From Ophiura sarsii (Eukaryota; Echinodermata; Ophiuroidea; Amphilepidida; Ophiuridae): a DNA stretch of 64,000 bases. This document shows positions 1 to 12,472 of this stretch, piece by piece. Below the pieces are notes generated by a model that saw nothing but the letters and a program-made list of their open reading frames with translations, did not search any database and had not been told where the DNA came from. Every line of letters starts with the position of its first letter. Within the stretch, counting starts at the first letter, position 1. A program made the position numbers and the translations under genes. The stretch lies in the NCBI GenBank assembly GCA_035610835.1, contig CM069448.1:14446462-14510461 (forward strand). The letters run 5' to 3'.

Positions 1-2
1 GA

Positions 3-49
3 AAAACCAAGGATCGACACAGTCTAGAACTACAACTGGAAAAATTAAG
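3..49 (+). CDS. RASEF-like: RASEF-like exon a (coiled-coil end, gene continues upstream)
   Basis: Open in frame 3 from the window edge, ending AAG|GTAAGG in phase 2. The residues are charged with regularly spaced leucines (LELQLEKL), as expected of a coiled coil. The true exon start is outside the window. Confidence 0.7.
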
Positions 50-3000
50 GTAAGGAACACCTCACAATTATGAGATACCTGCGTAATCAATACACTTTTA
101 TCCACAGTGTCAACCGTATGTCCAGCTAATGTTTCCTGACATCGAACATTGATTTGGCATAGGTGTACTAAATAACATCTGATGTATTCTTGTGTATCTA
201 CTGTAGTCACTGATAACATTGTTTGAAAATAGAGAACATGTTCAAAATGTAAGAAGTTAACCACATTTGGCATCAGAATATTTCATCATTTTGAATGTCA
301 CCATAAAACAACATGTTGGTTAATCTAAATTAATAACAATCATTAGCAAGAGAAGTAAAACAAATATTCAAAATGATGACAACATTAATTGACTATTAAT
401 TTTGTAATAAATACTACACTTGTTCAATAGGGCTTAAACATTTAATTGGTTCAATTACTATGAACCATGTCACACTATTATGTTGGTTTAACTGACAGTA
501 TGCATTGTATGCTGATCAGCTCAGTTGAAAATAAGATCAATATATGAACATTGGTCTATAAATTCATGTCATTCAGAAAGGTCAATATCTCGTCCCTTCT
601 GAGATAATACTGCTATTTCAAACCAAGTGATAACATTTGGATTAGAAGGTCATGACATATAGCTATTCAATCAATTTGTTAAAGTTGTTTATTTTTTGAC
701 CATGATGACAAGTCTATCGAGTCTCGGACAGTATTTTTTAACACCACGCTTTTGCACCGCTCACCTGGATGAGTTTGAAATGTTCACATTGACGGGCGTG
801 CTAAATAGGAAAATGTACACTAAGCGCTAATGATAGCAACTATATCTATGAGTTTGTAATGTTCACATTCACGGGCGTGCTAAATAGGAAAATGTACACT
901 AAGCGCTAATAATAGCAACTATATCTAAACAGTTCTAAATACAAAAATGTGCGGTTTTTGAAAGAGAGTCGTCTTGATGGATTTCCCTCGATTTCCCTGC
1001 TTCTGATATACTATCGAGCACACAAATCAACGTATTCATTTATCTATTTTTCACAGAGAAAAGTACGAAACTATGGTAGAAGATAACTACACTGTAGAAC
1101 CCCGGAGAGTTGGTGTTATGCAGTTGAGTCGTGTTAGCAGCTACAGTGATTGTGAATGTGATCAACAAATGCAGGTAAGATTCATAACACGATATTGCTG
1201 TTTATAAAAAAATATATATGAAGAAGATTTCTTGAGCAGTCAATTAGTGTCCGCAGCAAAACTACAACTCCTTCACATTTTTTTTCATAACACGATATTG
1301 CTGTTGATAATAACAAATGTATGAAGATTTCTTGAGCAGTCAATTAGTATCCTCAGCAAAACTACAACGCCGTCACTCATCTTTTCATAACACGATATTG
1401 CTGTTCATAAAAACAAATGTATGAAGAAGAAATCTTAAGCAGTCAATAGTATCCGCAGCAAAACTACAACTCCTTCACATTTTTGACAATACTTCTGATT
1501 GAATCCTTCTCGTCGCTTGAGGGCGTAATCACATAGTTAATTACAATCATGGTCATAATTCTGTAACGTTCTGTTATAGTACATGAAACCCTTATGTGTC
1601 AGTACAGCAAGATATGTTTCCTGCCTGAACGATTTGCAACCAGTTTGAAATGTTACAAGACTGCTCAGTGCATTAAAATAAGACAGAACATCGTTTACAT
1701 CGAGGATTAGATCTACCCTATATATACCTTTACCTGTTTATGATTTTAGACTGTTTTAGTACCTTTTGCAATTTCAGTGTACATTTGTTCCATAATACTA
1801 CTACGCTGAACCCGATTAAATTCCTGAATTTTCCCACAGTTTTTACAGCTTCGGACGCCTGACAGGTGTTTTAAAGTAGTAATGTGCGGTGATTCAGGGG
1901 TGGGCAAAACCAGTTTTATCCAAAGGTTTTGCCACAATACGTTTACAACGAACACACAGGTTACAATCGGTGAGTTTATGAATAGTGTAAATGCTGATAT
2001 CGAGTTCATTATGTTCCACTCTTTGCTGTCATTGTTGGCTATAAATCAAGACCACATGTGGTTTCAACAGCAAACTAGCGCTTTACGACAAAACCACTTG
2101 CCTGCCTAACCTGGGAATTGGAGGGTTTATGACCGGTTAATTAGCTAGTCGGTAAAGTGATAAGGCAGTAGACAAGAAGTTGAAGATTGGATATTTGCCA
2201 ATTATAGAATAAATTGATATTCATACACTCTTAGTAGTGTTGAACCAATCAGAAAGCAAGAAAGTAAAATACGGGGTGTCTAACGGGGTCGTGTCATTAT
2301 TCACACATCAACATCAGCATGCGTGCATTGATTTGTCTAATTTCTCTCGAAACAACAAATACGCATTTATTGACCTATAATCAATATATTTACTGACCAT
2401 TTCATTGACTTTGATTGATTTTGTTTGTAGAAATTGGTTTTCACATGAAGTCTTTAGTGATAGACAACAACGTGGTATCACTTCAAATCTGGGATACAGC
2501 TGGCCAAGAAAGGTAATGTTGTATTCGGTTTGACTATAGACGGGGTGACAGCAATGTTTATAAACAAAAGCAACGGTCGCAGGGACTGGACTGTCGACAC
2601 ATGCTTGAGGCAACAGCATATGACCACAACAATGTCCGCTATGCTTTATTGCCCATCATAATGCTTTGCCGCGAGTTTTAAAGCACGGGTCCTAAACAAA
2701 ACAAGATGCGCACGCATACTGCTGAGCATAGAACAATGGCAACTGCCGGGAAAATGTTTGTTATGACGTCACCTGTCACCCCATCTTCAGAATACCCTAC
2801 ATGCAGTCGAATATTAACGATGATGTGTGTATGCATTTTGTCATTAAAATTACCCATTTGAACCTGGGGCAGATGAATCACACTTTGCAAAACAAGCCGT
2901 TACTTGATAATGTCACATTTCAAAGTTTGACTGTGATTGGATATAAAACATAAATGTTTCCCTCCCCCCACCTAGCTACGCCATTGGCGTTTTCAGTTGG

Positions 3001-6000
3001 GATTGTGAACAATGCCTCTCTTAGGCTCTTTTTTCTTCTCATTTATAGTTTTTTATTATCATTTTTTTCGCTGAAAAGATCACATACATCATAAAACAAT
3101 TCAAATATACATGTGGTGATACAAATTATATTTACCAAGGGGTACATTCATGTATGAACCAATGTTATTTAGATTGAACGTATTTTGTATATAAATAGGT
3201 ACATTTATACAGAGACAGTGTATTTTTTCCTCTTTCTTATAAACATTCATGCAATAACTTTGACAATTTAATTATCTTATTTCTCAAAAATTGATGTCCA
3301 TTTATGCCACCGGATATTGAAGCTTTATTTCTCAGGTCTGCATTATAAATAGTTTTTTCGTTGACATACAAATTTATCACCTCTTTCTTTCCATAGGTAA
3401 AAGAAAGTTTGTGATTCAGAAACGTTAATGAGATCTACACCAATGGAGCGCTTCCTCATCATTTTTCCTATTGCATGCACCATTGGACCATTTTGATGAG
3501 GGTCTTCCACAATTTAGACTGACCCAAAGCCGCTATCGCCTAAATGTCTGTTTTTGAATTACCCACCCACCATTCCTACACGATGTATTTTGTTATCTTT
3601 ATTTCTTCAAAGATGTTCTCAAAAATGTATTCAATTCTTTTTTAATTAAATGACTGCCATACTTTCGTACTGATGGCGTGACCGGGGGGGGGGGGGGGGG
3701 ATTTTCATTAGTTTAAAAATGGTGAAAACATCATAATTGTTTATGCTTTAAAGATGCAGACTCTCAATTAGAACATTTTAATATTGTGCGTTTTGACTCG
3801 TTTCGTATCGAATTGTAACATACGAGCTAATGTCCCTGTTTCAACAACGTAGAGCTAGGGTAGTATTTAAATTTAGATAATAGAATATAAATAACAGTTG
3901 CTTAGGTATTATGTTAACCATTTTAATGTTAAATCCTTCAGTTGCATTACTAAGACATTATGATACTAAAGACATCACAAAAAGGAACTCGGCTGTTGTA
4001 AAAGCACCTATAATTTTAAAATTGTTACTCATATCCTAAAAATGAAAATACCAGGAGACGGAAAATTTAATTACGGTGAGATTGACACCTTGTTTGTTAA
4101 AATCGATAAAGTATTGTTGTCGCGGTATGTGCTTACAGATGAAAAGTGGCTATTCTATTGTTGCAGTAACTCATATTGATATCTCTGATTCAGCGTGAAG
4201 ATAACAGCGGGAATTTTGATAGTTTGCCCATGGCGATGACCTGTCCTGTCTGTCTTCTCGGACCTTCTGAGCATTTGGAGTTTTAAATTCATCCTATTTA
4301 ATTGTAAAGAAGTACGCCTGTCATCCCCATTAAATTTGTCCCGGATTATGCTAATCAAGTTTACAGCACAACAAGAACAGCTAATCAAAATTCCCGCTAT
4401 TATCTTTCACGCTGAATCAGAGAGATCAATAGGAGTTACTGCAATAATGGAAATGGGCACTTTTCATCTGTAAGCACATACCGCGACAACAATACTTTAT
4501 CGATTTTAACAAACAAGGTGTCAAAATCACCGTAATTAAATTGTCTGTCTCCTGGTATTTTCATTTTTAGAATATGAGTTAACAATTTTAAAATTATAGG
4601 TGCTTTTACAACAGTCGAGTTACTTTTTTTGATGTCTTTACTCCAGTCACTATACTTCTTACGGGTTACATTCACTCAATATTTCGCAAAGGATACTGCT
4701 TGTATGTAAGTCGATGTTTTTATTTTTGCTGTTCTAGATTCCGAAGCATACCTCATGCCTACTTCAGAAAAGCTGATGGTGTTTTGTTATTGTATGATCT
4801 GTCGTGCGAGAAATCATTTCTTAATGTAAAGGATTGGATCGCAAGTATCAGGGTAAGTTCATAATGGTTTCTATCAGTACAGTGGAATAAAGTGTAAGTA
4901 TTAAAGGTTATAGTGGAGATTTAGGAGCGTGGGGCAAGTAGCAACAGCTATATTTGATTGATTACTGCCGACTTGCTAACAACCTGATATAGCCACCACT
5001 GTTGACTTATTAACTTTCAAGGGTAAATAAGGCTAATAAGAAGGTTATTTTTTCAGTGCAATCAACAGAAGACTATCTAGCCTTATCAAATAGAGTATTC
5101 ACTTTCGTTATCGCAATCGTCATCAGTAATGCGTTACCCCAGAAACAATGATGGTTCATTATTGCTGTAGTGTGGAGTGGTTATTATAAGCTAATGATAT
5201 TAACCTCGCTTGAATCTTATGTCCTATTAGTGAACTTGTTTCCCTGTATTTGGCAAGGTCGAATATTGACTAGCATGTGACGCAGATATGACGCAACGTG
5301 ATTACAATTAAACACCATCTATCTTGTATGATGTCATCCTTGAATATCTTTCTAAACCAATCTTTCCATCATACAGATTTTAATGCTTTACGGATTATTT
5401 TGGAGAATAAACTCTCCGTTTAAAATTCAGACAATGATATGATTTTTAGGATTTAGAGATACGTATTGTATGCATATTTATAATTGTAGAGTAAAAAGTA
5501 TGCTTCGCTACTAAGGGATCAGCTGGGAGTTTCTCAATAAGGACTAAAAGAGTGCTGTATAGATCAACTTTGACAACAAATAGGAAATCAAGTAACGTTT
5601 TATTTGTTTTTGTTAACAGGATGTGGACGATTCTGCTACAATAATGTTGGTTGGAAATAAGGACGACCTCATCGGTGAACGACAGGTGCCTAGACAGTCT
5701 GCCTTAAAACTTGCACAGGTATCTACTCTACTACACTAGTTTACCTTAAGAATCTGAAGTCGCACTGCAAACCTAGTACGCCTAGTACGTATGGTTCCTA
5801 CGTATAAATTACCTTTACGTAAGACCTTTACGATTGTCGCCGAAGGAATATTTTTCAGCACCATGCAAGCACAATTGAAAATATTAAACTGGGAGTGATA
5901 CCAATAATTACAATATTTCCATAGTGATATAGAAATAATTTACACTGGTCTCAGTTTAATGTTATTGGTGCTTGTTACGTATGGGTAATAGGGTATGCAA

Positions 6001-7702
6001 CATATTACTTTCACCACTATCGTATAAGTTTTACGTACAATTCACTTATACGCATAAGCCACAAGTATTAGTTTTGCAGTGCAGACTAGCATGTAAATAA
6101 ATATTGCTGTTTGTAATTTGCTCTTTTTATAGATCAATTAGCATGATTTGCATTTATTATTCTTTTGCTCTTTCCTTGAACTGTTTCAATAAATTGTGAA
6201 AAACTTTCGTGATCTATTCCTACATATGTCAAAGGTATTTTACCATTAGGTGAAAGGTTGTCACTGATCTTGGCTGACCACTGCAATGGTCAACCATATC
6301 GCAGCACGTTAACGCACAAGTATGATAAGACAATATATGATACAAAAGCAAAACTAAATGACCACAGCAAAAGAAACCGGCGGAACTTTAATGTAATGTT
6401 ATACTTCAAGATGTACAGCCAGCCAGCAGGTCACGCTCTGCGCACTGCAAGGCCATATTATGTTTTCACGGGAAAATGTATGCAAACACTTTTCAATGTA
6501 AAAATTGCATAACAATTGCGATACAGTTTTCAATATTTTAGTTCCTTTACATCATTGCAAATGATCAAATCACCTGTATTAATTAATATTGAAGCCTTGG
6601 CTTCTATAATATTGAGTTCATAGTGGAGTCTTTGCCTGAAATGTTTAAAAAATCCACATTTGAAACTCTTCTCATTTTCATCCTTGTACAAACGTCCGTT
6701 TGCTGAGCGGGGTCACTCGCGCTGTCTGATAAAGAAAATAGCGACCATTTGCGTGACATGTTACATGTAGCTGACTGTGACCGAGAAAGTCAAACACAGT
6801 GCAAGGTATTCTTTTCACAAAAACTGTACATCAGCTTACAAATGTCTAAACTAAGAAAGCAAACAAACATCTCGAGCTAAAATGATTTTAACTGATTTTG
6901 TTGGCTCCTTTTAGGAACACAACGGATTATTTATGGAAGCCAGCGCAAAAAGCGGATCAAATATATTCGAGGCCATCGGAAAACTTGCAAGGTATGTATC
7001 ACTAAGGTTACTTAAGGTAAGGTAACATACGCATTGCAGGGCTAAGACTAGGTATCCAAGTCCCTCGAGGGACAGGTAAATAACACGTCATCCAACAAGT
7101 GAGCGGAAGTCCAACAGTGGGCGAACTCGATGCACTCTATCATGCGATCCACAACGCTGCGTGAAACCACAGGAGCAATCTGGCGTGAGTTGATCAACGC
7201 ACACTTTTGGAACAGTATTCACATTGAGCACCCTCGCATGGCACATATAGTGACAACGAGAAGGAACCAGTCTAGACAGGTCTCATGAGTACAAATAACT
7301 TATATTTAAGACTCTTACGATTGCGATTGCAGAATAATATTTTTCACCTCTAATTAAATTATGTTCCAGTATCGTTCAATGGAACGGTACAATTTGATGT
7401 GCGAGAATTGAACGATTCTGAAACACTTAAATTCTTCCAGAATCTGTCAAATACTAGAAGACAGTTTCGTTTCCAGTATGTCGTTTGTTATTAGTGATTC
7501 AAAATTGGGTACAATATGCTTTCATTCGTACAGAGAATTACAGAAGAAAGAGGACGACACTGTGAGCCATGTATACGTGAGCACCGTAGACCTTATGGAC
7601 GATATTGTATTCGCACCAGGGAAAAAGAAAAACAAATGCTGTTTTACCAGTAGCTTTAGCAGCCAATCGCCTAAAAAGCGCCCGATACCCGGAGCGGTAT
7701 GA
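3..7702 (+). CDS. RASEF-like: RASEF/Rab45-like small GTPase, 3' part of gene (8 exons)
   Basis: Exons read at 3-49, 1057-1174, 1840-1969, 2431-2512, 4738-4852, 5620-5718, 6915-6991 and 7441-7702. All have GT/AG borders and matching phases, total 930 nt, and give 309 residues plus stop. Residues 1-55 are polar and partly heptad-like, as in the coiled coil of RASEF. The G domain follows: P-loop GDSGVGKT (72-79), switch II WDTAGQE (119-125), NKDD (177-180) and SAK (207-209). The stretch [13 protein letters not shown] with EKSFLNV is the best family clue and favours RASEF over classical Rabs. RASEF proteins carry EF hands N-terminal to the coiled coil; those exons would lie before the window. GTP binding and membrane-traffic function are inferred from family. 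Oddity: the dicysteine (289-290) is followed by 19 residues, so the usual Rab C-terminal prenylation motif is not terminal. Confidence 0.9.
771..927 (+). repeat. Two-copy tandem repeat, about 79 bp each
   Basis: Lies in the first visible intron. Two copies start with GAGTTTG and contain ACGGGCGTGCTAAATAGG, with only a few differences. No coding potential. Confidence 0.85.
1057..1174 (+). CDS. RASEF-like: RASEF-like exon b (linker before G domain)
   Basis: Acceptor TTTTCACAG, donor GTAAGA. It completes an Arg codon from the previous exon and adds 39 codons of low-complexity linker rich in Ser, Asp and Glu. The direct repeats of the next intron start right after the donor. Confidence 0.75.
1180..1490 (+). 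repeat. Three-copy tandem repeat, about 105 bp each
   Basis: Starts a few bases inside the intron after exon b. Each unit contains TTCATAACACGATATTGCTG and later GCAGCAAAACTACAAC. The copies differ by small indels. Confidence 0.85.
1840..1969 (+). CDS. RASEF-like: RASEF-like exon c (P-loop)
   Basis: Encodes the first beta strand (FKVVM) and P-loop GDSGVGKT, ending in switch I. Two in-frame acceptors 9 nt apart (CCCACAG before 1840 and TTTACAG before 1849) would give proteins with or without three residues (FLQ). Donor GTGAGT, phase 1. The coding frame is open upstream of the internal ATG at 1882, so that ATG is not the start. Confidence 0.88.
2431..2512 (+). CDS. RASEF-like: RASEF-like exon d (switch I to switch II)
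   Basis: Acceptor TTTGTAG, donor GTAATG, phase 1 in and phase 2 out. Encodes the switch I strand and the complete WDTAGQE switch II motif. Confidence 0.88.
3684..3700 (+). repeat. Poly-G tract (17 G)
   Basis: Uninterrupted G run in a RASEF-like intron. Similar runs of about 15 G lie at 33972-33986 and 58121-58135. They could form G-quadruplexes, and their exact length is prone to sequencing error. Confidence 0.85.
3955..4665. mobile_element. Foldback/MITE-like element, about 700 bp
   Basis: The left arm (about 3960-4220) is the imperfect reverse complement of the right arm (about 4384-4660), with a 160-bp centre. The right arm on the - strand keeps a 79-codon ORF (4436-4675). The left arm carries the same sequence with a one-base deletion and a stop. 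It sits in the intron before RASEF-like exon e. No transposase and no clear target duplication were seen. Confidence 0.75.
4738..4852 (+). CDS. RASEF-like: RASEF-like exon e (helix 2 to strand 4)
   Basis: Acceptor GTTCTAG, donor GTAAGT. Encodes 38 codons with the diagnostic [13 protein letters not shown] core and the EKSFLNV helix. It lies just after the foldback element in the preceding intron. Confidence 0.9.
5620..5718 (+). CDS. RASEF-like: RASEF-like exon f (NKDD motif)
   Basis: Acceptor GTTAACAG, donor GTATCT; 33 whole codons. Contains strand 5 and the guanine-specificity motif NKDD. Confidence 0.88.
5758..6087. mobile_element. MITE, about 330 bp
   Basis: Terminal inverted repeats around GCACTGCAAA at the left and TTTGCAGTGC at the right enclose an AT-rich body with several TACGTA-type words. 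It lies in the RASEF-like intron after exon f. Confidence 0.55.
6915..6991 (+). CDS. RASEF-like: RASEF-like exon g (SAK motif)
   Basis: Acceptor CTTTTAG, donor GTATGT, phase 0 in and phase 2 out. Encodes the EASAKSG guanine-base motif and the start of the last helix. Confidence 0.88.
7441..7702 (+). CDS. RASEF-like: RASEF-like terminal exon (variable tail and stop)
   Basis: Acceptor TTCTTCCAG; 86 codons and TGA. The tail has acidic and basic stretches and a GKKKNKCC cluster followed by a Ser-rich, basic 19-residue extension. I see no canonical AATAAA in the next 200 bases, so the transcript end is undefined. Confidence 0.82.
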
Positions 7703-8061
7703 GGGACCCTTAGTTGTGTGATTCGCTAAGTATACAATTTACGGTTTTTTAAATGAATTGATTTTAATGTATAAACATTTATTTTTGTTATTGTGAATAC
7801 ACATTTATGCCAAAGATTTACCAGTTGCTTGGTAACTATTCCTCGTATTTGCCAATGTTAAATTACTATTACTGTTAATTAATAAGTACATTGCAAGACA
7901 ACACGTGCAAGCCTAAGATATTGTGAAACCAACAGACGTTAAACGAGTAAAAACCTACAGCCATTAGTTTTGTTTTCCACACATTGACAGATATTAGTAA
8001 AGGGGTCTGAAAGTATTTTTCATGAATTCATGTAGATATCGTGGAAACAACCATTCATCTA
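7703..8061. other. 3' flank of RASEF-like gene, no feature seen
   Basis: AT-rich sequence after the stop codon; presumably the 3' UTR, with no canonical polyadenylation hexamer recognised. Confidence 0.4.
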
Positions 8062-8309
8062 CAATCAAGGAAAATAATAGTTGGCACACTTGACGCAACT
8101 TATTACAACCCTGTGCTCGCAATTGAGATCAGACTTGTGACATAGCACTGTTTAATAGAAAGCAAAAGTCTCCCCCTTTCTTATATATTTCCCAACCCCA
8201 ATCAATCAATGTTGGGGGGAACTGACTCGGATCAACATTGCCTCCGGGGAGAGGGCGAGTTTTTTCCGTAATTAGGACAAAGTGTGCCAACCTTTTTTCC
8301 CTTGATTGA
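8062..8309. mobile_element. MITE, about 250 bp
   Basis: Terminal inverted repeats of about 27 bp: the left begins CAATCAAGGAAAA and reads on to GTTGGCACACTT; the right is its reverse complement with small differences. No ORF of interest inside. Confidence 0.7.
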
Positions 8310-8514
8310 AGGTAGGTCAGCAACAATTTGGGACAATGCTACATTCATCCGTGTATAAACATAGTATTATAAGACTTATTTAAATACAATGCTATATTAA
8401 AAGGTTCCCTTCATTGGGTAAATCAAAATGATGGCTTACACGAGAGAGGGTTATAGATATAATCACTGGTCTATAAATTAGAATGGATGCGATGCCTAAT
8501 ATTATCTGGTAACT

Positions 8515-8799
8515 TACACAGCCTTTATCTTATGCCCGGCATCATTGTTTCTTTACTGACAGCATCTGTATGGGTATTTTATGTCAAGTACCCATGGGTT
8601 CTGATAAAGTACTAGTGAAGTACGGTACCGCCAAAGTAGATGCAGAGCACCAATGACTCTGTTATTGTGCGGCTACTTTGGATGTAATGTACATCACAGG
8701 TTATGTGCAGTACCCATACAGGTACTAAGCATACAATCCCTGTGCAGGTACTGGCAGCAAAGTAAGCATGACGCCGGGCATACGAAAATGGCTGTGTAC
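8515..8799. mobile_element. MITE, about 285 bp
   Basis: Ends are inverted copies of TACACAGCC followed by TATGCCCGGC. The interior also pairs in part (GTACCCAT and its complements). No transposase. Confidence 0.7.
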
Positions 8800-8803
8800 A
8801 AAG

Positions 8804-10947
8804 CATGCATAATTGATATCAGAATTCCAAATTTAAGGGAGTATTATTTTATTCGATCAATAAATTCTGATTCGATTCCGCACTCAACACGATAAAAATT
8901 AATCTTATTGTTAATTTGATAATGATTAAGTACTAACGATAAATACAGATAATGCAACGTAACAACCAACTGTTGGTACTCTTTATGGATTACTAATTTC
9001 ATTTAGTCGATGGCTGAAGTTACATGCGTATAGTTATAATGCTTCAAATTTCATCAATCAGAAATATACAAGTACTTGGAATTATGTCATAGAAGATTTC
9101 CTCTCAGCACCGTCATGCTTAGCATTTTCGCTTAAGCATTTTCCCACTGAATAAGCAGAGTTAAACATGTGTTAAAATCCTTAAGTAATTAGCATCTTAA
9201 CAAGGTCGTTGGCCTTCCACCGTCCAATACAGGGTGCAGATAGACATTTGGGCACATTAATGAAAAGAAGTTAAATTCAAACTTAAAACTACATATGTGT
9301 TGTTCAAAAAATAAAAGGTATTTAAGAAAAACTAGAGCTAATCGAATTGGAGTCACGTCAATTGTACTACTTGTCATCGCAATGTAATGTTAATGGGAAC
9401 AAATATATAGATGCTAGTGACAAAAAACATTGGTCATGTGATGACCGTAATGGTGAATTTTGTTAACATGCATAACCACCTTTTATATACTAACACCATT
9501 ATAATTAATTACAGTACATGACTATTATTTGTACATGTTTTTGTAAGAGTCAACTCATTAATATTCAAGTAAATATAAAAGTTAAGTCTGTACATATGCC
9601 AACGTGACCAGGGTCACAGGTTATCTCCATTCTCCATAGCCCGTAAATGTATTCTTTATTTTTATACTTACTGTTTACGAGAAGAAGTTCACTGCCTATA
9701 CGAGGAGAGGCTTATCTCTTTCAGCATAAAGATGTAATCGGTTCAAAAACCTAAATTTTAAGTTAACTTAAACTTCTGTTATTAATCACGATTTTGTACT
9801 AGAATTAGTGCATATACCTGAAGTTAAAACATTCACAATGTATGTCCAGTTAGTAACGTATAACCCTATCGTTGTTCACTAAAGCAGGAATAAGTGTGGG
9901 ATTTACAACAAAACAGTGCTTTAAGGCACATCCATTGACGGCACTGGCCTGCTTAATCTGGGAATTGGAGAATTTATGACCGGGTAATAGCTTAATCGCC
10001 GGTGTGCGAAACATAATGCACGTCAATCATTGAGGTGTGCAATCTAATACTAGTAATGACACTTTATAATTCGTATATGTTCACAAGTTCCCAATTTTGT
10101 AACTGTATTGAAAAAGGCACTTCACGCAGAGCATTTCAAACTCAAAGACACGTATAAACTAGGAGAAAAAACCTGATTTTAAATACAAAATATGCATATG
10201 TGATGATACCATCCCTGGAAGACGATACATCTTAAGGCGCGTACCCATGCTTGTTTAGTACCAGGACGTGAACTCGATGCTACATATTATAGATCGAGTC
10301 TACTTGAAAGCCTAATGGGAACGCGCAATAAGAGGTATTGATGCTACGTACATCCAGGATGTAACATCGAGAACATCTCAATGCAGTAGTCTAAATGCTA
10401 CAACAAAGTGGTTACTTGAAAGGCACTCTTCCCTTAAGAAGTATGATCATATTGAAAGGTCAATTATTGTTTGGATTTACTGAGGGAACTGAAACTTATA
10501 TGAAAACGTGTGAAATTCATGTTATGTCTACGTAATCGTGCTATTCCATTTCAATTTCATACTCCCCCTATGGAAGATTCGACCCTAATCAACCACACAC
10601 TAGTGTGCAATTTTAAAGACTTCAGCCATGCAGGTAAATCCCGTTTGCAATTCACACTCCATGTAGAGAAGATTGAGTTAATGTACTTTATCATGTTCAC
10701 TTGGAATATATTGATTTCAAATGGAATAGCTCATTACTCAGAATGGATCAGGAATATAAACTATTATATCTACACTATTACGTTGTGAAGAGGTGTTTTT
10801 CAGTTTGTAACAATGTTGTAATTGTTTTTATTCATAATATCTGTAATTTTGATTGTAAAAATGCCTACCGTACAGGTGTTTTTTTGCTTCGTTTACAAAT
10901 ACTTTGGGGGATTTCCCCATTATGCATTTCGTTACACATGGATTATG
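8804..10947. other. Intergenic, only a diverged dispersed repeat seen
   Basis: No credible gene. About 9893-10010 shares the word CTGGGAATTGGAG and its surroundings with about 2055-2160 in a RASEF-like intron, so both look like diverged copies of one dispersed repeat of about 100 bp. Confidence 0.5.
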
Positions 10948-11459
10948 TAAGGGATCACGTCAAAACTCGACCGCCCGTTGACCGCCGGTTACTGCCGGTT
11001 CCGCCCGGTTCTCACAAAACGTGTCGTCTGTTATAATATACACACATAATGAGGTCAAATAGTTACACTCTGGTGAACACGACCGGTTGAAAGTGCCTGG
11101 TCACACGCGTGAGCAATAAAAGTCTCAGTTGACACACCAGTACAATGCAGCTATTGATTTTCGCTGGGGTTGGCTTTTTCAATCTGTTTATAGCTCAATT
11201 AACTTTTTAAAATCAATACCGAAAGTCTATGAATGGTTATTTTTATAGAACGATTATAGAGAGAGAGAGCTATTATGACCGCAAAGTAACAGATTGATAG
11301 TGTAAATTGGTCCGGTTACAGCATTAAGTCAACTGGCAGTTGTTCAGTGTTGCATGCGTGAATATTCATATACCAGTAAAACATTTGACCTGAAAGAACC
11401 GGGCGGAACCGTACGTAACCGGCGGTCAACGGGCGGTCGAGTTTTGACGTCTCCCCTAA
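10948..11459. mobile_element. MITE, about 510 bp, GC-rich inverted ends
   Basis: The left end (10948-11013) and right end (11393-11459) are inverted copies, with ACGTCAAAACTCGACCGCCC then CGGTTAC at the left. Ends of about 65 bp flank a 380-bp AT-rich core. TAA/TTA sits at the borders. No ORF for a transposase. Confidence 0.8.
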
Positions 11460-12472
11460 GCCAATAACACATCTCAAGAGAATAGTTATCTTAGCTTTTA
11501 TTTGCCTTCATTAAAGATTCTGCAATGATTGAAACGTCAGGCGCTCTCATAATTACTACACAAACTATTGTATGCATTCATATTTGATATTATAATAAAT
11601 GATTATTACAATTCACTTATTATTAATTCACGTTACTCGAAAATGAACAAGTTTGTTGAATAAAGTTAAGGCATTTTCGGTGAAATAGCCTTTGCAATGA
11701 TTGTACACCTGATAACAATGTCCAATCACTGACATACAGTGTATTTCGAACTGAGATACAATCAACACCACCAAGTCACATGGTCATTATTTTCTGGGTA
11801 AACTGATTTGTAATATAGTTTTAATTATATATTGTTTAATATAATTTTGTAAAGGTATGATTGTTAATCGATGGTTTCGTTATCACACAATTATCTTGTC
11901 TTACAACCTCATACTCTGTGAGTATATCATGTAAATATTTATGTCATACTTTGTAAATAGTTTTATGGTAATGTAAATAATGCTAGTACCGCCGAAATCT
12001 TTTGTTGTTGTTAATATGCAATAATGACACAATAATAATATATTCATCATCATGATTATTGGTTATTAGGAGCTTACAGGTTGTAAAAATGGTGATTCCG
12101 AAACCCAGAGAAAGGATTTTTCAAATTATTTTTCATTTGTGGGAATGCCATGCAATCAGCAAATATATATTTGGATTCTAATATTTACCAGATCTGGGGA
12201 CAAAATAGATTAAAAAATGTACGTAAGAACCGTGATCCCCCTTCATTGTTACCAATTTCGTCTGTTGTTTTCTCGAAAAATAGCGAGATTCATGAAAAAT
12301 ATGACCCAATGTTAACCAATAATTTGGTTGATTATTAAGTCATTCATTTACCAGGCAGGCAAAAGGGACCTTTTTATTGCAGCACTTCCCCAAATCGTAT
12401 TTTGCACCCAATTATTGAATTTGGTTTTGTTTATATCTATGACCGAGTACCGGACCTACGTTGAGTCTGCAA

